From Nocardioides alcanivorans (GTDB lineage: Bacteria; Actinomycetota; Actinomycetes; Propionibacteriales; Nocardioidaceae): DNA of 64,000 bases. The notes below the pieces were generated by a model, which searched no databases, was not told where the DNA came from, and saw nothing but the letters and a program-made list of their open reading frames with translations. Each line of letters begins with the position of its first letter. The first letter of the stretch is position 1. Positions 9,358 through 18,158 of this stretch are shown piece after piece. The translations under genes and the position numbers were made by a program. Location of the stretch: NCBI RefSeq assembly GCF_021555175.1, contig NZ_JAKGRW010000044.1, forward strand, positions 1 to 64,000, given 5' to 3'.

Positions 9358-9726
9358 TCAAATGTGGCCGGTGGAGGCACGTTCAACGTTGTGCCGCCTC
9401 GCTTGACGCCGCTCCTCGCGATCTCCGGACATCCCGGGGCGGTTCAGACCTCGGCTTGCTGTTTCACCAGCATGTTGGCCCATGCCCCGCGGTGCTTGCA
9501 GGTGAACCCGAGACGAGGCGGGGCGGGCGACTGCGTATCACCTCCTTCTTGTCGCCTGCCCGACTCGCTTCGTTACTTCACGGGGCTGCGTGTTCTGTTG
9601 AGTTGTCAAGATGCCTGCCGAACCGGGATCTGGTTCGTGCGGATGCCCGGCGATGAGCATCAACGTCCGGCGAGGTGATCCGGAGCGCAATCCCTGCCAT
9701 CACGGCCGGCACGCACGCGCGGAGGA
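9358..9726. other. Stretch without a convincing gene
   Basis: About 370 bp between the rightward hypothetical gene and the terminator of the leftward gene. Short frames are open on both strands, but their products are Pro/Arg/Cys-rich and have no clear ribosome binding site. A 12-bp word, TTGAGTTGTCAA at 9598-9609, recurs exactly at 14970-14981 next to the 5' end of ssrA. This may be remnant or regulatory DNA; nothing more can be supported. Confidence 0.4.
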
Positions 9727-9751
9727 GTCGGAGAGCCCATGGCTCTCCGAC
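9727..9751 (-). terminator. Hairpin terminator after the leftward hypothetical gene
   Basis: Perfect 11-bp stem (GTCGGAGAGCC / GGCTCTCCGAC) with a 3-nt loop, 14 bp beyond the stop of the leftward gene at 9766. There is no long U tract, as is common in actinobacteria. Confidence 0.6.
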
Positions 9752-9765
9752 CCCTCGTGCCTAGT

Positions 9766-10173
9766 TCACGACGCCTCGGCGATCACCCGCATCGCCCACG
9801 CGTACTCGGTGGGCAGCGCGTCGGGGATCGACTTGGCGCGTTGGCACATCAGGCAGTGCGTCGGCGGCACATGTGGAGCGATGTGCAGCAGGGACGCCTC
9901 CCATGCGGCCATTCGGTCGAGGAGGGCAGCCCCCTCGTGGACACCGGTGAGGATGGCTGTCTCGGTGGCTTCGAGCAGTTCCAGGAGCTCTTCGCACTCG
10001 GGCAGATTGCCTCCGAGCGTGCCGTGGGCAGTGGCCATCGCGCATTGGCGGATGAGCTCCACCCAGTTGCGGATGAGCACCACCTCCGCGGCGAACGACC
10101 GGACCGTGCGCCCGACGGGGGCGGTGTAGGTCACACCCGAGGCGACGGGCTGTGACGGCTGGTTCTTCATCAT
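9766..10173 (-). CDS. Hypothetical protein, small helical
   Basis: Encodes 135 residues from MMKNQPSQPVASGVTY. It is predicted largely helical (WVELIRQCAMATAH, CEELLELLEATETAI), with a THCLMCQR cysteine pair near residue 108. I do not recognise a family. It is divergent from the recombinase-like gene across about 200 bp and is followed by a good hairpin. Position and orientation suggest a component or regulator of the neighbouring recombinase-like/transposase unit, but nothing in the protein proves this. Confidence 0.6.
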   Translation of the reverse strand: MMKNQPSQPVASGVTYTAPVGRTVRSFAAEVVLIRNWVELIRQCAMATAHGTLGGNLPECEELLELLEATETAILTGVHEGAALLDRMAAWEASLLHIAPHVPPTHCLMCQRAKSIPDALPTEYAWAMRVIAEAS

Positions 10174-10371
10174 GTGGCTCCAGCTGGCTCACCGCAGCAC
10201 CGGGGCCGGGTGCCCCGACGTCTGCGGGGGTCTGAATCGTTTGTGACCCGACCCCGACAGTCGGTGCTGTTCGTGGCCCCACAAGAGGAAGGTCGAACCG
10301 GCATCGGTGCGCATTGCACGGAGGGGTGGCAGTGATTGGCGCTGCCCGAGCCACTCGGGACCGTCCGTCGC

Positions 10372-12432
10372 GTGAGCAAGCAGAAGCAGACCCAGAACAC
10401 GGTCCCCTCGACCCGCCCCACCGCGAAGGCTTGGCACGACCGCGCCACGGGCGACCTCAGCACCTGGGCGGAGGGATACAACCCCAGCAGCGAGCGCGCC
10501 GCGGCCGTCTGGACGACGCACCGAGACCACCTCGCGCCCTGGATCTCGGCCGCGCCGGCCGCCGGTGTCACCGAAGCGCGACGCATCGCCAGCGCCGTCC
10601 TGGAACTCCTGGCGTGGTCACTGCCGCTCGTCAACGACCTCGATGAGGCGATGTCCGAGGACTCCCTCCAGCGGTTCGTGCGGGCAAACCCCACCAGTCT
10701 CGGAGATGGCGCCCTTGGCAACATCCGCGGTCGCGTACGCCGCGTCCTGAAGGCCCGCGCCGCGCTCGACGCCGGACACTCCACGCACGAGGCCGAGAAC
10801 AGCAAGGCATCGGAGACCACGAACCGTCGGCCGAGCACGGCTGACGAGTCCGCGTCCACCCGCCCGCTCCCGCCCGTCTACACCGCGGAGGTCTGGTCCC
10901 TGCTGACGACGGCCGCGGAGGACGACGCAGTCCTTGCTGCGTCCCTCCAGAGCCCGGTCGGCCTGAGCACCACTGCGTGGACACACGCACGAGCGGTCGC
11001 CAAGGAACTGGGGGTCGACCTGACCAAGGCGCAGGTGCGGCGAACCCAGCACGTGCACGCGCTCAGCCACCCGATGGCCGCCCCTCTGTCGGCGGCGCTG
11101 CACGGGCTCGGAGCGACTCGCCGCACCGCCACCGAAGCAGCCCTCCTGCTGCCGACGGTCGACCAGGCGGTCTACCGCGAGATCTTGCGCGAAGGGACAG
11201 CCCCCGCGGCCGGAACGAGCAAAGACGATGCAGCTCTCCGCGGCGACTGCACCAGGACGTCACGGCAGCACAGTGAGGACCACCTCGGCACGACCGAGAT
11301 CGAGGCACCCGTCCACCCCGCACCCGGAGGTTCGTCCACCGTGTCCACTAACCCGCACCACGCGTCACCTGAGAAATCCCACCCTGAAAACGGAACCCAG
11401 CCGGCCGCTCCGGCACGCCGCCGCCGAAAGCCCTCGGCCCGCCAGATGCGCTTGGCCGTAGCCGCGGCCAACGCCGAGCGTGAGACCAGGGCAGCGTCGC
11501 TGCCGGAGTCCATGCGGACCTACATCCGCGAGAATTACATCTCTCTCGAAGCGGACGTCCGCCCGCACTGGGCCCAGCTCAAGGGTGCTGTCGAGGCCAC
11601 CTTGGCTGCCTCGTCGGTGCGTGGGGAAGACAGCATGCGCAAGCACGTGACCCACCTGGCCTACTTCTTTCACTGGGCACGCACTGTCGCACTCCCGCTG
11701 GAGCCCTCGACCCTCACCCGCACTAACGTCGGCCGTTACGACAGCGAAGTGCTGGTCGACGCTGGCGGTTCGACGCGCCAGACACGGCGTTCCCGCTTGA
11801 TGGCGATGGCCGATCAGATCCACCCCGAAGATGCACCGGTCAAGGGGCCGCCCCTGGCTCACCGCAGCGTCGCCCCGCCGTACAGCCTGTCGGAGATGGC
11901 GGTCATCCGACGGGTGGCGCAGGTGCAGCCCACGAGGCAGCTGGTGCGTCAGATGTGCTTGCTGGTCGGCCTCGGCGCAGGCGCAGGCATCGACTCCACC
12001 GACATCAAGCGTCTACGGGAGAGCGACGTGACAGACCACGGCCCGGACACGGGCATCGAGGTCCACGTCACCAACCTCCGCCGCAGCAAGGACAACACCG
12101 AGAAGCGCAATCAGCGCACCGTGTGGGTCCTGCGCGAGTACGAGGACATGGTCCGCATCGGACTCGAGGGAGCCAAACGAGGACATCTCCTGCTCGGCCG
12201 GGACGCGGAACGCGCCAACGTGGCCGCCAGCGTCTTCGCGCGTGCCGTGCTGAGCAAGGAGGTGCCGGAGCTCGCGCAGGCGCGTCTGCGTTCCACGTGG
12301 CTGGCCACCCACCTGCAGCGCACCACTCCCCTCAACGTCCTGCTGCAGGCAGCCGGACTGACGACAGCCCGGACCCTCGTCGACCTCCTGGAACACCTGC
12401 CGAAGAGCGCGGACGCAGCCGTTCTCCGCTGA
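10372..12432 (+). CDS. Tyrosine-recombinase-like protein lacking catalytic residues
   Basis: About 686 residues from GTG 10372 (VSKQKQTQNTV); a TTG at 10336 would add 12. The first 350 residues are unrecognised and Ala/Thr-rich. A core-binding-like helical region (MRKHVTHLAYFFHWARTVAL) precedes a segment laid out like the catalytic domain of phage integrases. At box I, where TGLR is expected, the sequence is VGLGAGAGIDSTDIKRLR. At box II (LRSTWLATHL) only one arginine remains. The Gly-His and the nucleophilic tyrosine positions are absent (LTTARTLVDLLEHL). It is therefore probably DNA-binding but not a recombinase. It lies 91 bp before a DDE transposase and upstream of ssrA. Confidence 0.65.
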   Translation: MSKQKQTQNTVPSTRPTAKAWHDRATGDLSTWAEGYNPSSERAAAVWTTHRDHLAPWISAAPAAGVTEARRIASAVLELLAWSLPLVNDLDEAMSEDSLQRFVRANPTSLGDGALGNIRGRVRRVLKARAALDAGHSTHEAENSKASETTNRRPSTADESASTRPLPPVYTAEVWSLLTTAAEDDAVLAASLQSPVGLSTTAWTHARAVAKELGVDLTKAQVRRTQHVHALSHPMAAPLSAALHGLGATRRTATEAALLLPTVDQAVYREILREGTAPAAGTSKDDAALRGDCTRTSRQHSEDHLGTTEIEAPVHPAPGGSSTVSTNPHHASPEKSHPENGTQPAAPARRRRKPSARQMRLAVAAANAERETRAASLPESMRTYIRENYISLEADVRPHWAQLKGAVEATLAASSVRGEDSMRKHVTHLAYFFHWARTVALPLEPSTLTRTNVGRYDSEVLVDAGGSTRQTRRSRLMAMADQIHPEDAPVKGPPLAHRSVAPPYSLSEMAVIRRVAQVQPTRQLVRQMCLLVGLGAGAGIDSTDIKRLRESDVTDHGPDTGIEVHVTNLRRSKDNTEKRNQRTVWVLREYEDMVRIGLEGAKRGHLLLGRDAERANVAASVFARAVLSKEVPELAQARLRSTWLATHLQRTTPLNVLLQAAGLTTARTLVDLLEHLPKSADAAVLR

Positions 12433-12523
12433 CGGCTGGCTGGCGGGTGCGGCGATTGGCATCCACATCACCGGTCCTCACGGTCCCGGTCGTCCTTCAA
12501 CCAAGACGACAGGAACAGAACCC

Positions 12524-14455
12524 ATGTCCAGCCCGACCCCTACCGACGACTCGAACTTCGCAGAGGGAATCAACCCCACCCTCGCGCCGCTCATCGCGAC
12601 GCACGACACCAAGGAGGCCAAGATCTCCGCCACGATCTCCGCCAAGATTCGTCTCCACCCCAACCTGCTTGCGCAGCTCGACGCTGCCTTCCTCCGCCAC
12701 CACTGGCTCGTGAAGTCCACCGGCGTCGGCGAGCTCCTGGACCGCCACTGCCGTAGCTCGAACCGCGGCCGCAAGAAGCAGGGACTGGACGGCGCCCTCT
12801 ACTACGCCCTCCAGCTGACCGCGGTCTTCACCACCGGGCAGGCCACTGTCGAGCAGATGTACGTCATCGCGCACTCCCTGCCCCTCGATACCCGGGTGAA
12901 GTTCAAGATCGTGGTCTACGAGAACAAGAAGAAGGTCCGCGAGCTCACCCGCAAGCAGCTGTACACGATGACCGAGGGCCTCGGGAAGAACCTCTCCTAC
13001 ACCACCGACTGCCTCACCGACACGGAGCGGCGAAGCCTCCAAGAGGAGGACCAGAAGGCGCTGCTTCGAGAGCGGCAGGCCGAGCGGCACGCGGTGGTGA
13101 ACGACATCGTCACCCGGCTGTTGACGGGAACGCATCTCATCGACGTCGGGCACGGCACCTACGCCATCGACGACACCAGCATCTGGGCCTGGTCCAAGGC
13201 CCCACGCGGCTCTCGACACCAAGAGGGCGGCCAGGACCGTCCCCTCACCGACGAGGACAACACCCAGGCGCTCCCGCGCGACGCCTCCATCCAGGAGCCG
13301 TACGTCCAGGTGGCACCGGACATCCTCGCGGCGGCTGGCGAAGAGGCCGAGCGACGCAATCCAGCTTCGTGGCTCTGTCCTGACGCCGCCTGGGGTGGGA
13401 AGACCGCCAAGAGCGGGGCGCAGATCGGGATCTACGGTTACAAGGCCCACGTCGTCGTGAACACCAACGACCCCGCTCGCAAGGTCCCGCTGCCCGTCCT
13501 CATCCAGGCGCTCGAGCTCACTCCCGCAAACGCCGACATCGTCGAGGTGTCTCTGCGGCTCGTGGACCAGATCCGGGAGCGGGCCCCGTTCGTCCGTCTC
13601 ATCGGTGACCGTCACTACGGCTACAAGCGCTACGACCGGTGGGCCATGGAGCTCTGGCGGCGCCGGGTCCACCAGGTCCTCGACCTGCGCGTCGACAAGC
13701 CCGGGGCCATGGACCAGTACGGCTCGAAGGTGCTCGACGGCCGCCCGCACTGCCCCGGCATGGCGCCCCACCTCGAGGCGTTGACTCCCTCAGACGACCC
13801 CACGGAGCAGGCTGAATTCCGGAACCAGATTGCCTACCGGGAGAAGTTCGCCCTGCGCATGGTCAAGGGCCCCCTGGCATCACCCACGACGACGGCTGCG
13901 GGTGAGGACGACCCCAAAGTGGGTGTCACCCGCTGGCAGTGCCCTGCGGTCGCCGGCACCGTGGGCTGCCCCCTGCGTCAGGGCACCGTGGTTTTGGCGC
14001 GACAGGTCGGAGCTCCCGTGGTTCCCAACCCTCCGCAGGCAGAGGCCCGGGAGCAACTGCCTGCCTGCTGCACCCAGCAGACGATCCAGATCGAGGCCGG
14101 TACGCCGATGAAGTACCTGCAAGAGGACTACTGGGGCAGCGAGCAGTGGGAGCTCGCCTACGCCCTGCGTTCGGCCGTCGAGGCGGTCTTCGGCAACATC
14201 AAGAACCGCGGCACTGAGGACGTACGGCGCGGGTTCGTCCAGGTCGTCGGCCTGCCGCTCGTCACGCTGGCGGTCGCTGCGGCAGCCGCCTGCTACAACA
14301 TCCGCATCCTCGAGAAGCACAGCCGCGAGTCCGGCGAACGGATCAACAGCGCGCTGATGAACCACCCCCTCGACGGGGAGGTCATCGAAAGCCTGATCCT
14401 CCGCGGGGACGAGGTCTTCGAGCACGTCGAGCGACTCGAGCAGACGGCCGCCTGA
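12524..14455 (+). CDS. DDE transposase, IS1182/IS4-like
   Basis: This 643-residue protein has the three acidic residues of a DDE transposase: D in TYAIDDTSIWAW (near 223), D in LIGDRHYGY (near 361), and E in LRSAVEAVFGNIKNRG (near 558), the last being the usual C-terminal signature of IS1182/IS4-like enzymes. A Cys-containing insert (CPAVAGTVGCPL, ACC) lies between the second D and the E. The start MSSPTPTDD follows the recombinase-like gene by 91 bp on the same strand, so the two may form one unit. I could not find matching terminal inverted repeats around the pair, so the element's edges are undefined. Confidence 0.75.
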   Translation: MSSPTPTDDSNFAEGINPTLAPLIATHDTKEAKISATISAKIRLHPNLLAQLDAAFLRHHWLVKSTGVGELLDRHCRSSNRGRKKQGLDGALYYALQLTAVFTTGQATVEQMYVIAHSLPLDTRVKFKIVVYENKKKVRELTRKQLYTMTEGLGKNLSYTTDCLTDTERRSLQEEDQKALLRERQAERHAVVNDIVTRLLTGTHLIDVGHGTYAIDDTSIWAWSKAPRGSRHQEGGQDRPLTDEDNTQALPRDASIQEPYVQVAPDILAAAGEEAERRNPASWLCPDAAWGGKTAKSGAQIGIYGYKAHVVVNTNDPARKVPLPVLIQALELTPANADIVEVSLRLVDQIRERAPFVRLIGDRHYGYKRYDRWAMELWRRRVHQVLDLRVDKPGAMDQYGSKVLDGRPHCPGMAPHLEALTPSDDPTEQAEFRNQIAYREKFALRMVKGPLASPTTTAAGEDDPKVGVTRWQCPAVAGTVGCPLRQGTVVLARQVGAPVVPNPPQAEAREQLPACCTQQTIQIEAGTPMKYLQEDYWGSEQWELAYALRSAVEAVFGNIKNRGTEDVRRGFVQVVGLPLVTLAVAAAAACYNIRILEKHSRESGERINSALMNHPLDGEVIESLILRGDEVFEHVERLEQTAA

Positions 14456-14470
14456 GGACTCTTGACCCGA

Positions 14471-14516
14471 CAACGAGAGGGCCCCAACCACGACCGTGGT
14501 TGGGGCCCTCTCGTTG
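14471..14516. terminator. Perfect 22-bp stem terminator between the transposase and ssrA
   Basis: Arms 14471-14492 and 14495-14516 are perfectly complementary over 22 bp (core GGGCCCCAACCACG) with a 2-nt centre. It lies 15 bp after the transposase stop and, on the other strand, downstream of ssrA, so it can serve both convergent genes. T-rich sequence follows on the plus strand. Confidence 0.85.
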
Positions 14517-14540
14517 TTCTGCTGGGACTGTTGGAGGTCT

Positions 14541-14574
14541 CCCGAGCAGTCCCTAATTCGGGAAACTGTTCGGG
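14541..14574. repeat. Imperfect inverted repeat 25 bp from the ssrA 3' end
   Basis: Arms CCCGAGCAGT (14541-14550) and ACTGTTCGGG (14565-14574) are inverted with one mismatch over 14 bp of spacer. A related word, GGGACTGTTGG, starts just upstream at 14524. It may be the ssrA terminator or binding sites next to an integration site; the sequence does not decide. Confidence 0.45.
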
Positions 14575-14598
14575 CCCATTTTGGGAAAGCCCTCGGCG

Positions 14599-14967
14599 TG
14601 GAGCTGGCGGGAATCGAACCCGCGTCCTAAAGCGCAGTGCCAGGTCTTCTCCGGGTGCAGTCTGCGATGTCGTCTTCTCAGTCCCGGCGCTCGCACAGAC
14701 ACGTCGCCGACAGACTCAGTCACGGAAAAGTCCCGATCACCCTCCGTGACACGGAGTGATCAGCAAGTCTCCTAAATGAGGCCTGGGTCCGGGACGGAGA
14801 CGGATGCCCGGTCAGACCCTTCGATCACCGCAATCAGGCGGCGAGAGCGAAGTCGTTGCGCTTAGCGTTGGCAACTATTGGTTTCCAGCGATCGTTTACG
14901 AGATGACGCTGGCTTCTCGACCCGCTTCCCCTGGGACGTACGTCCCCAGTCGAAACCGATCAGCCCC
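14599..14967 (-). ncRNA. ssrA: Transfer-messenger RNA (tmRNA)
   Basis: tmRNA rescues stalled ribosomes together with SmpB, which is encoded 5 kb away. The 5' end GGGGCTG (complement of 14961-14967) pairs with CAGCTCC at the 3' end (one G-U pair) to form the acceptor stem. The tRNA-like T arm GGTTCGATTCCCGCC is clear, and the 5' domain begins GGGGCTGATCGGTTTCGACTG, as in other actinobacteria. The CCA end is not encoded. The tag frame at 14834-14872 codes for ANAKRNDFALAA. Genes to the left of the 3' end are accessory, as expected where ssrA serves as an integration site. Confidence 0.96.
14834..14872 (-). other. tmRNA proteolysis tag reading frame
   Basis: Encodes ANAKRNDFALAA followed by TGA. 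The LAA end is the degradation signal recognised by ClpXP-type proteases. Confidence 0.95.
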
Positions 14968-15065
14968 TCTTGAGTTGTCAAACAAACTGCTCTCGCAGTC
15001 TACGGGGTGCAACACAGCGGGCGCGACCGGTATTCCGGCCACGCCCGCCGTGCGGAGCTGAAGGA

Positions 15066-15473
15066 TCAGCGCATCGTGATGGTGCGGCTCTTCTTCGCCT
15101 TCTTGCCGACCTGCTTGACGGTCAACTTGAACTTGTCCTTGCCCGCGGTGTTGGGACGGGTGCGGTCGATGTCGACGACGTCGCCGTCGTCATCGCGGTC
15201 GGCGCGCCAGGTGCCCTTGGCGATCTTCTTGCCGTTGTGCTTCAGCACCACCTTCCACCTGGTGCCCGGCTTGGCGTCGTCGACGTCCACGTCGATGTCG
15301 TAGCGGCCATCGTCCAGGTCCACGCTGAAGTCGACGTCAGCACTGGCCACCCGGAAGTTGCGCTCCTTCTCAGGGCCGTCCGCGTGGGCCGGGGCCGAGA
15401 GCATGCCCAAGGCACCGGCGGTCAGGGCGCCAGCGGCAACGAGGGCGGTTGCGGTCTTGCGAATGCGGGACAT
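15066..15473 (-). CDS. Secreted hypothetical protein
   Basis: From ATG 15473, with AGGAG upstream, the product is 135 residues. It has a clear signal peptide: MSRIRKTATALVAAG, then a hydrophobic stretch, then cleavage at SAPAHA-DG. The mature part is a small beta-rich domain with an Asp-rich segment (VDFSVDLDDGRYDIDVDVDD) and a Lys-rich end (VKQVGKKAKKSRTITMR). The acidic repeats might bind calcium, but this is a guess. It is transcribed toward ssrA, with a GC-rich inverted repeat (GCGGGCG/CGCCCGC) after its stop. Confidence 0.8.
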   Translation of the reverse strand: MSRIRKTATALVAAGALTAGALGMLSAPAHADGPEKERNFRVASADVDFSVDLDDGRYDIDVDVDDAKPGTRWKVVLKHNGKKIAKGTWRADRDDDGDVVDIDRTRPNTAGKDKFKLTVKQVGKKAKKSRTITMR

Positions 15474-15677
15474 TTCGGTCTCCTCCGAGTTGTGGTGTCC
15501 GTTTCGGGATGTGCACCACCTTCGGCCGTCGCCGTGAGACGACCGTGACAACCGGATGAGAACCCTCTCACCCGGGACCGGCTGGGCTCCCGGCCAGTGG
15601 CATTCCCCTGGGTTTGGGTGCAAGTTGATGGCGGAATACAACCAAAGACGTGTCCTGACTCACACCTGGAGACCCTT

Positions 15678-17279
15678 GTGGCGCTGACCATCGCCGACCT
15701 CTTCGAGCACGTCGTGGACGTGTGCCCCGACCGCACCGCGCTCATCATCGGGGACGAGCGGCTCACGTACGCCGAGCTCGAGGCCCGCAGCAACGCCTTC
15801 GCCCACCACTTGCTCGAGCAGGACATCCGCACCGGCGACCACGTCGGCCTCATGGCCCGCAACGTCACCGACCACGTCGTCGCGATGCTCGCGATCTTCA
15901 AGATCCGCGCTGTGCCGATCAACATCAACTACCGCTACGTGCCGGCAGAACTCTCCTACCTCCTCGACAACTCCGGCATGGTCGCGCTCATCCACGAACG
16001 GCAGTACACGCCCGTGCTCACCGAAGCCCTCGGAGAGCGCACCTTGCGTGCCGTGACGGTGATCGAGGACGACACGACCCACGTGCCGACGTACCCCACG
16101 ACCGCGTGGGCGGAAGCAATGGCGGGCCAGTCCACCGATCGCGACTTCGAGGAGCGCTCCGCCGACGACATCTACATCGTCTACACGGGCGGCACCACCG
16201 GCTATCCGAAGGGAGTGATGTGGCGACACGAGGACGTGTGGCGCACCCTCGGAGGCGGCATCGACTTCGCCACCGGCGAGCGGCTGCACGAGCACAGCCA
16301 GTCACAACTGGCTGCTGCGACCGCGCACCCGCTGACCTGCATGCACCTCGGACCGATCATGCACGCCAACGGCCAGTGGGGCCTGCTGCTGCGGCTCTTC
16401 GGCGGCCACACCAACGTGCTGCTCCCCCGCTTCGACCCGGCGGAGATCTGGCAGACACTCGAGCGCGAGCGGGTGCAGACGATCTCGATGATCGGTGATG
16501 CCATGGCCCGCCCGCTCATCGAGGAGCACGACCGCGGTGAGTACGACGCGCGCACTCTGGCCGTCGTCACCAGCGCGGCAGCCATCCTCTCGACGGAGGT
16601 GAAGCAACGTTGGCTCCGCTCCTTCCCGGACCTCACCCTGATCGACATCATCGGCGCCTCCGAGACCGGCTTCACCGGCAACGGGACGGTCTCCCCCGAC
16701 GGCACCGACCGTGGCACCCTCGTCAAGATCGGCCCCGAGACCGCGGTCGTCGACGAACAGCATCGCCTGCTCGACCCCGACACCGACATCGGCGCCGTCG
16801 GCCTGATGGCCCGCAGCGGCAGCATCCCCATCGGCTACCTGGGCGACCCGGAGAAGACTGCCCGCACCTTCCTCGAGATCGACGGCACCAGGTACGCCGT
16901 CCCCGGCGACTGGGTGCGCATCGAACCAGGGCGCCACCTCACCCTGCTGGGCCGCGGGTCCGGATGCATCAACACGGGCGGCGAGAAGGTATATCCCGAG
17001 GAGGTCGAGGTGGCCCTCAAGGCGCACCCCGGGGTCTATGACGCCTTGGTGTTCGCCCTCCCCGACCCGCGTTTCGGTCAGCAGGTCGCCGCCGTCGTCG
17101 AGCCGCGCCCCGGCGTCGAACTCGACCTGGAGGAGGTGCGCGCCCACCTGCGCGGTCACATCTCCGGCTACAAGATCCCCCGCACGATGCTCTCCGTGGA
17201 CAGGGTCCCCCGCCATGTCACCGGCAAGGCCGACTACCGAACGGCGCAGGATCTCGCGGCGCCGCAGGTCCCGGCCTGA
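15678..17279 (+). CDS. Acyl-CoA synthetase, FadD19-like
   Basis: This enzyme activates a carboxylic acid to its CoA thioester via an acyl-adenylate. The 533-residue product from GTG 15678 (GGAG 8 bp upstream) has the AMP-binding P-loop YTGGTTGYPKGVMWR, the IGASETGF motif, GDWVRIE and GRGSGCINTGGEKVYPEEVE, and a C-terminal lysine in VTGKADYR. Overall wording resembles mycobacterial FadD19, an enzyme of steroid side-chain degradation. A steroid substrate is plausible but not shown. It is followed 16 bp later by two crotonase genes, so the three probably form one lipid-catabolic operon. Confidence 0.9.
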   Translation: MALTIADLFEHVVDVCPDRTALIIGDERLTYAELEARSNAFAHHLLEQDIRTGDHVGLMARNVTDHVVAMLAIFKIRAVPININYRYVPAELSYLLDNSGMVALIHERQYTPVLTEALGERTLRAVTVIEDDTTHVPTYPTTAWAEAMAGQSTDRDFEERSADDIYIVYTGGTTGYPKGVMWRHEDVWRTLGGGIDFATGERLHEHSQSQLAAATAHPLTCMHLGPIMHANGQWGLLLRLFGGHTNVLLPRFDPAEIWQTLERERVQTISMIGDAMARPLIEEHDRGEYDARTLAVVTSAAAILSTEVKQRWLRSFPDLTLIDIIGASETGFTGNGTVSPDGTDRGTLVKIGPETAVVDEQHRLLDPDTDIGAVGLMARSGSIPIGYLGDPEKTARTFLEIDGTRYAVPGDWVRIEPGRHLTLLGRGSGCINTGGEKVYPEEVEVALKAHPGVYDALVFALPDPRFGQQVAAVVEPRPGVELDLEEVRAHLRGHISGYKIPRTMLSVDRVPRHVTGKADYRTAQDLAAPQVPA

Positions 17280-17295
17280 GAGCGGGTGGGTAGCG

Positions 17296-18099
17296 ATGGA
17301 CTTCGTCCTGATCGACCGGCCCGTGCCCTCCGTCGCCGTCGTCACCATGAATCGGCCGGAGCGGATGAATGCCATGGCGTTCGACGTGATGGTGCCGGTG
17401 CGCGACACGTTGCGCGAGATCGGCAACGACAACAGCATCAGAGCCGTGGTGCTGACCGGCGCGGGGGACGGGTTCAGCGCCGGGGCCGACCAGAAGTCCG
17501 CGGGCAGGCCGCCGCACACCGAGGGACTCACGCGGCCGACGTACGCCCTGCGCAGCCTGGAAGTGCTCGAGGACGTCATCCTCACGCTGCGTCGACTGCA
17601 CCAGCCCGTGATCGCAGCCGTCAACGGCGCCGCCATCGGGGGCGGCCTCTGTCTGGCGCTCGCCTGCGACGTCCGGATCGCCTCCGACGCCGCCTACTTC
17701 CGGGCAGCCGGCATCAACAACGGACTGACCGCGAGTGAGCTGGGCCTGAGCTACCTGCTCCCCCGCACCGTGGGCCTGAGCCACGCCGCCGACATCATGC
17801 TGACCGGGCGGGACGTGCCGGCCGAGGAGGCCCTGCGGATCGGGCTCGTCTCCCGCCTTGTCGATCCGGTGGTCGACGAGGCGGTCGCGATGGGTGAGCG
17901 GATGGCGGAACTGTCGCTGCCGGGCATCGAGCTCACCAAGCGCTCCCTGCAGGCCGGTGTCGCCGCCACCTCGTTGGAGAACTACATGCCCAGCGAAGGT
18001 TTGGGGCAGCTCTACCTGCGGCTGCTCACCGACAACTTCGAGGAGGCCACCTTGGCCCGCAACGAGGGACGCAAGCCGGTCTTCCGCGACGACCGCTGA
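17296..18099 (+). CDS. Enoyl-CoA hydratase/isomerase, EchA12-like
   Basis: This 267-residue crotonase hydrates or isomerises an enoyl-CoA. Visible family marks are NRPERMNAM, the CoA-binding SAGADQKSAG, the oxyanion loop NGAAIGGGLCLALACD, and the glutamate of LTASELGLSYLLPR. It strongly resembles mycobacterial EchA12. The start ATG 17296 lies 16 bp after the synthetase stop. Together with the preceding synthetase and following crotonase it suggests beta-oxidation of one specific acid. Confidence 0.9.
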   Translation: MDFVLIDRPVPSVAVVTMNRPERMNAMAFDVMVPVRDTLREIGNDNSIRAVVLTGAGDGFSAGADQKSAGRPPHTEGLTRPTYALRSLEVLEDVILTLRRLHQPVIAAVNGAAIGGGLCLALACDVRIASDAAYFRAAGINNGLTASELGLSYLLPRTVGLSHAADIMLTGRDVPAEEALRIGLVSRLVDPVVDEAVAMGERMAELSLPGIELTKRSLQAGVAATSLENYMPSEGLGQLYLRLLTDNFEEATLARNEGRKPVFRDDR

Positions 18100-18158
18100 C
18101 CCGGCAGGCTGGGCACAGGGTCGCCCGCTCGGGGCGACATGCTGACGAGGAGCTGACT

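Noticed and set aside
9364-9678. A 104-codon frame in the gene-poor stretch
   Set aside because: Pro/Cys/Arg-rich with no recognisable start signal, and competing open frames of equal quality on both strands.
12497-13771. A 424-codon minus-strand frame opposite the transposase
   Set aside because: The plus-strand transposase shows all three catalytic acids; the minus product is a Val/Gly/Leu/Asp-rich shadow.
1-14599. A second copy of the ssrA 3' end marking the far edge of an island
   Set aside because: I looked for the CGAACCCGCGTCC / GGAGCTGGCGGG words left of ssrA and saw no convincing copy, so the island boundary cannot be set within this window.
14599-14660. A tRNA gene, suggested by the T-arm sequence GGTTCGATTCCCGCC
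   Set aside because: There is no anticodon arm. The T arm belongs to the tRNA-like domain of tmRNA, confirmed by the distant 5' end and the tag frame.
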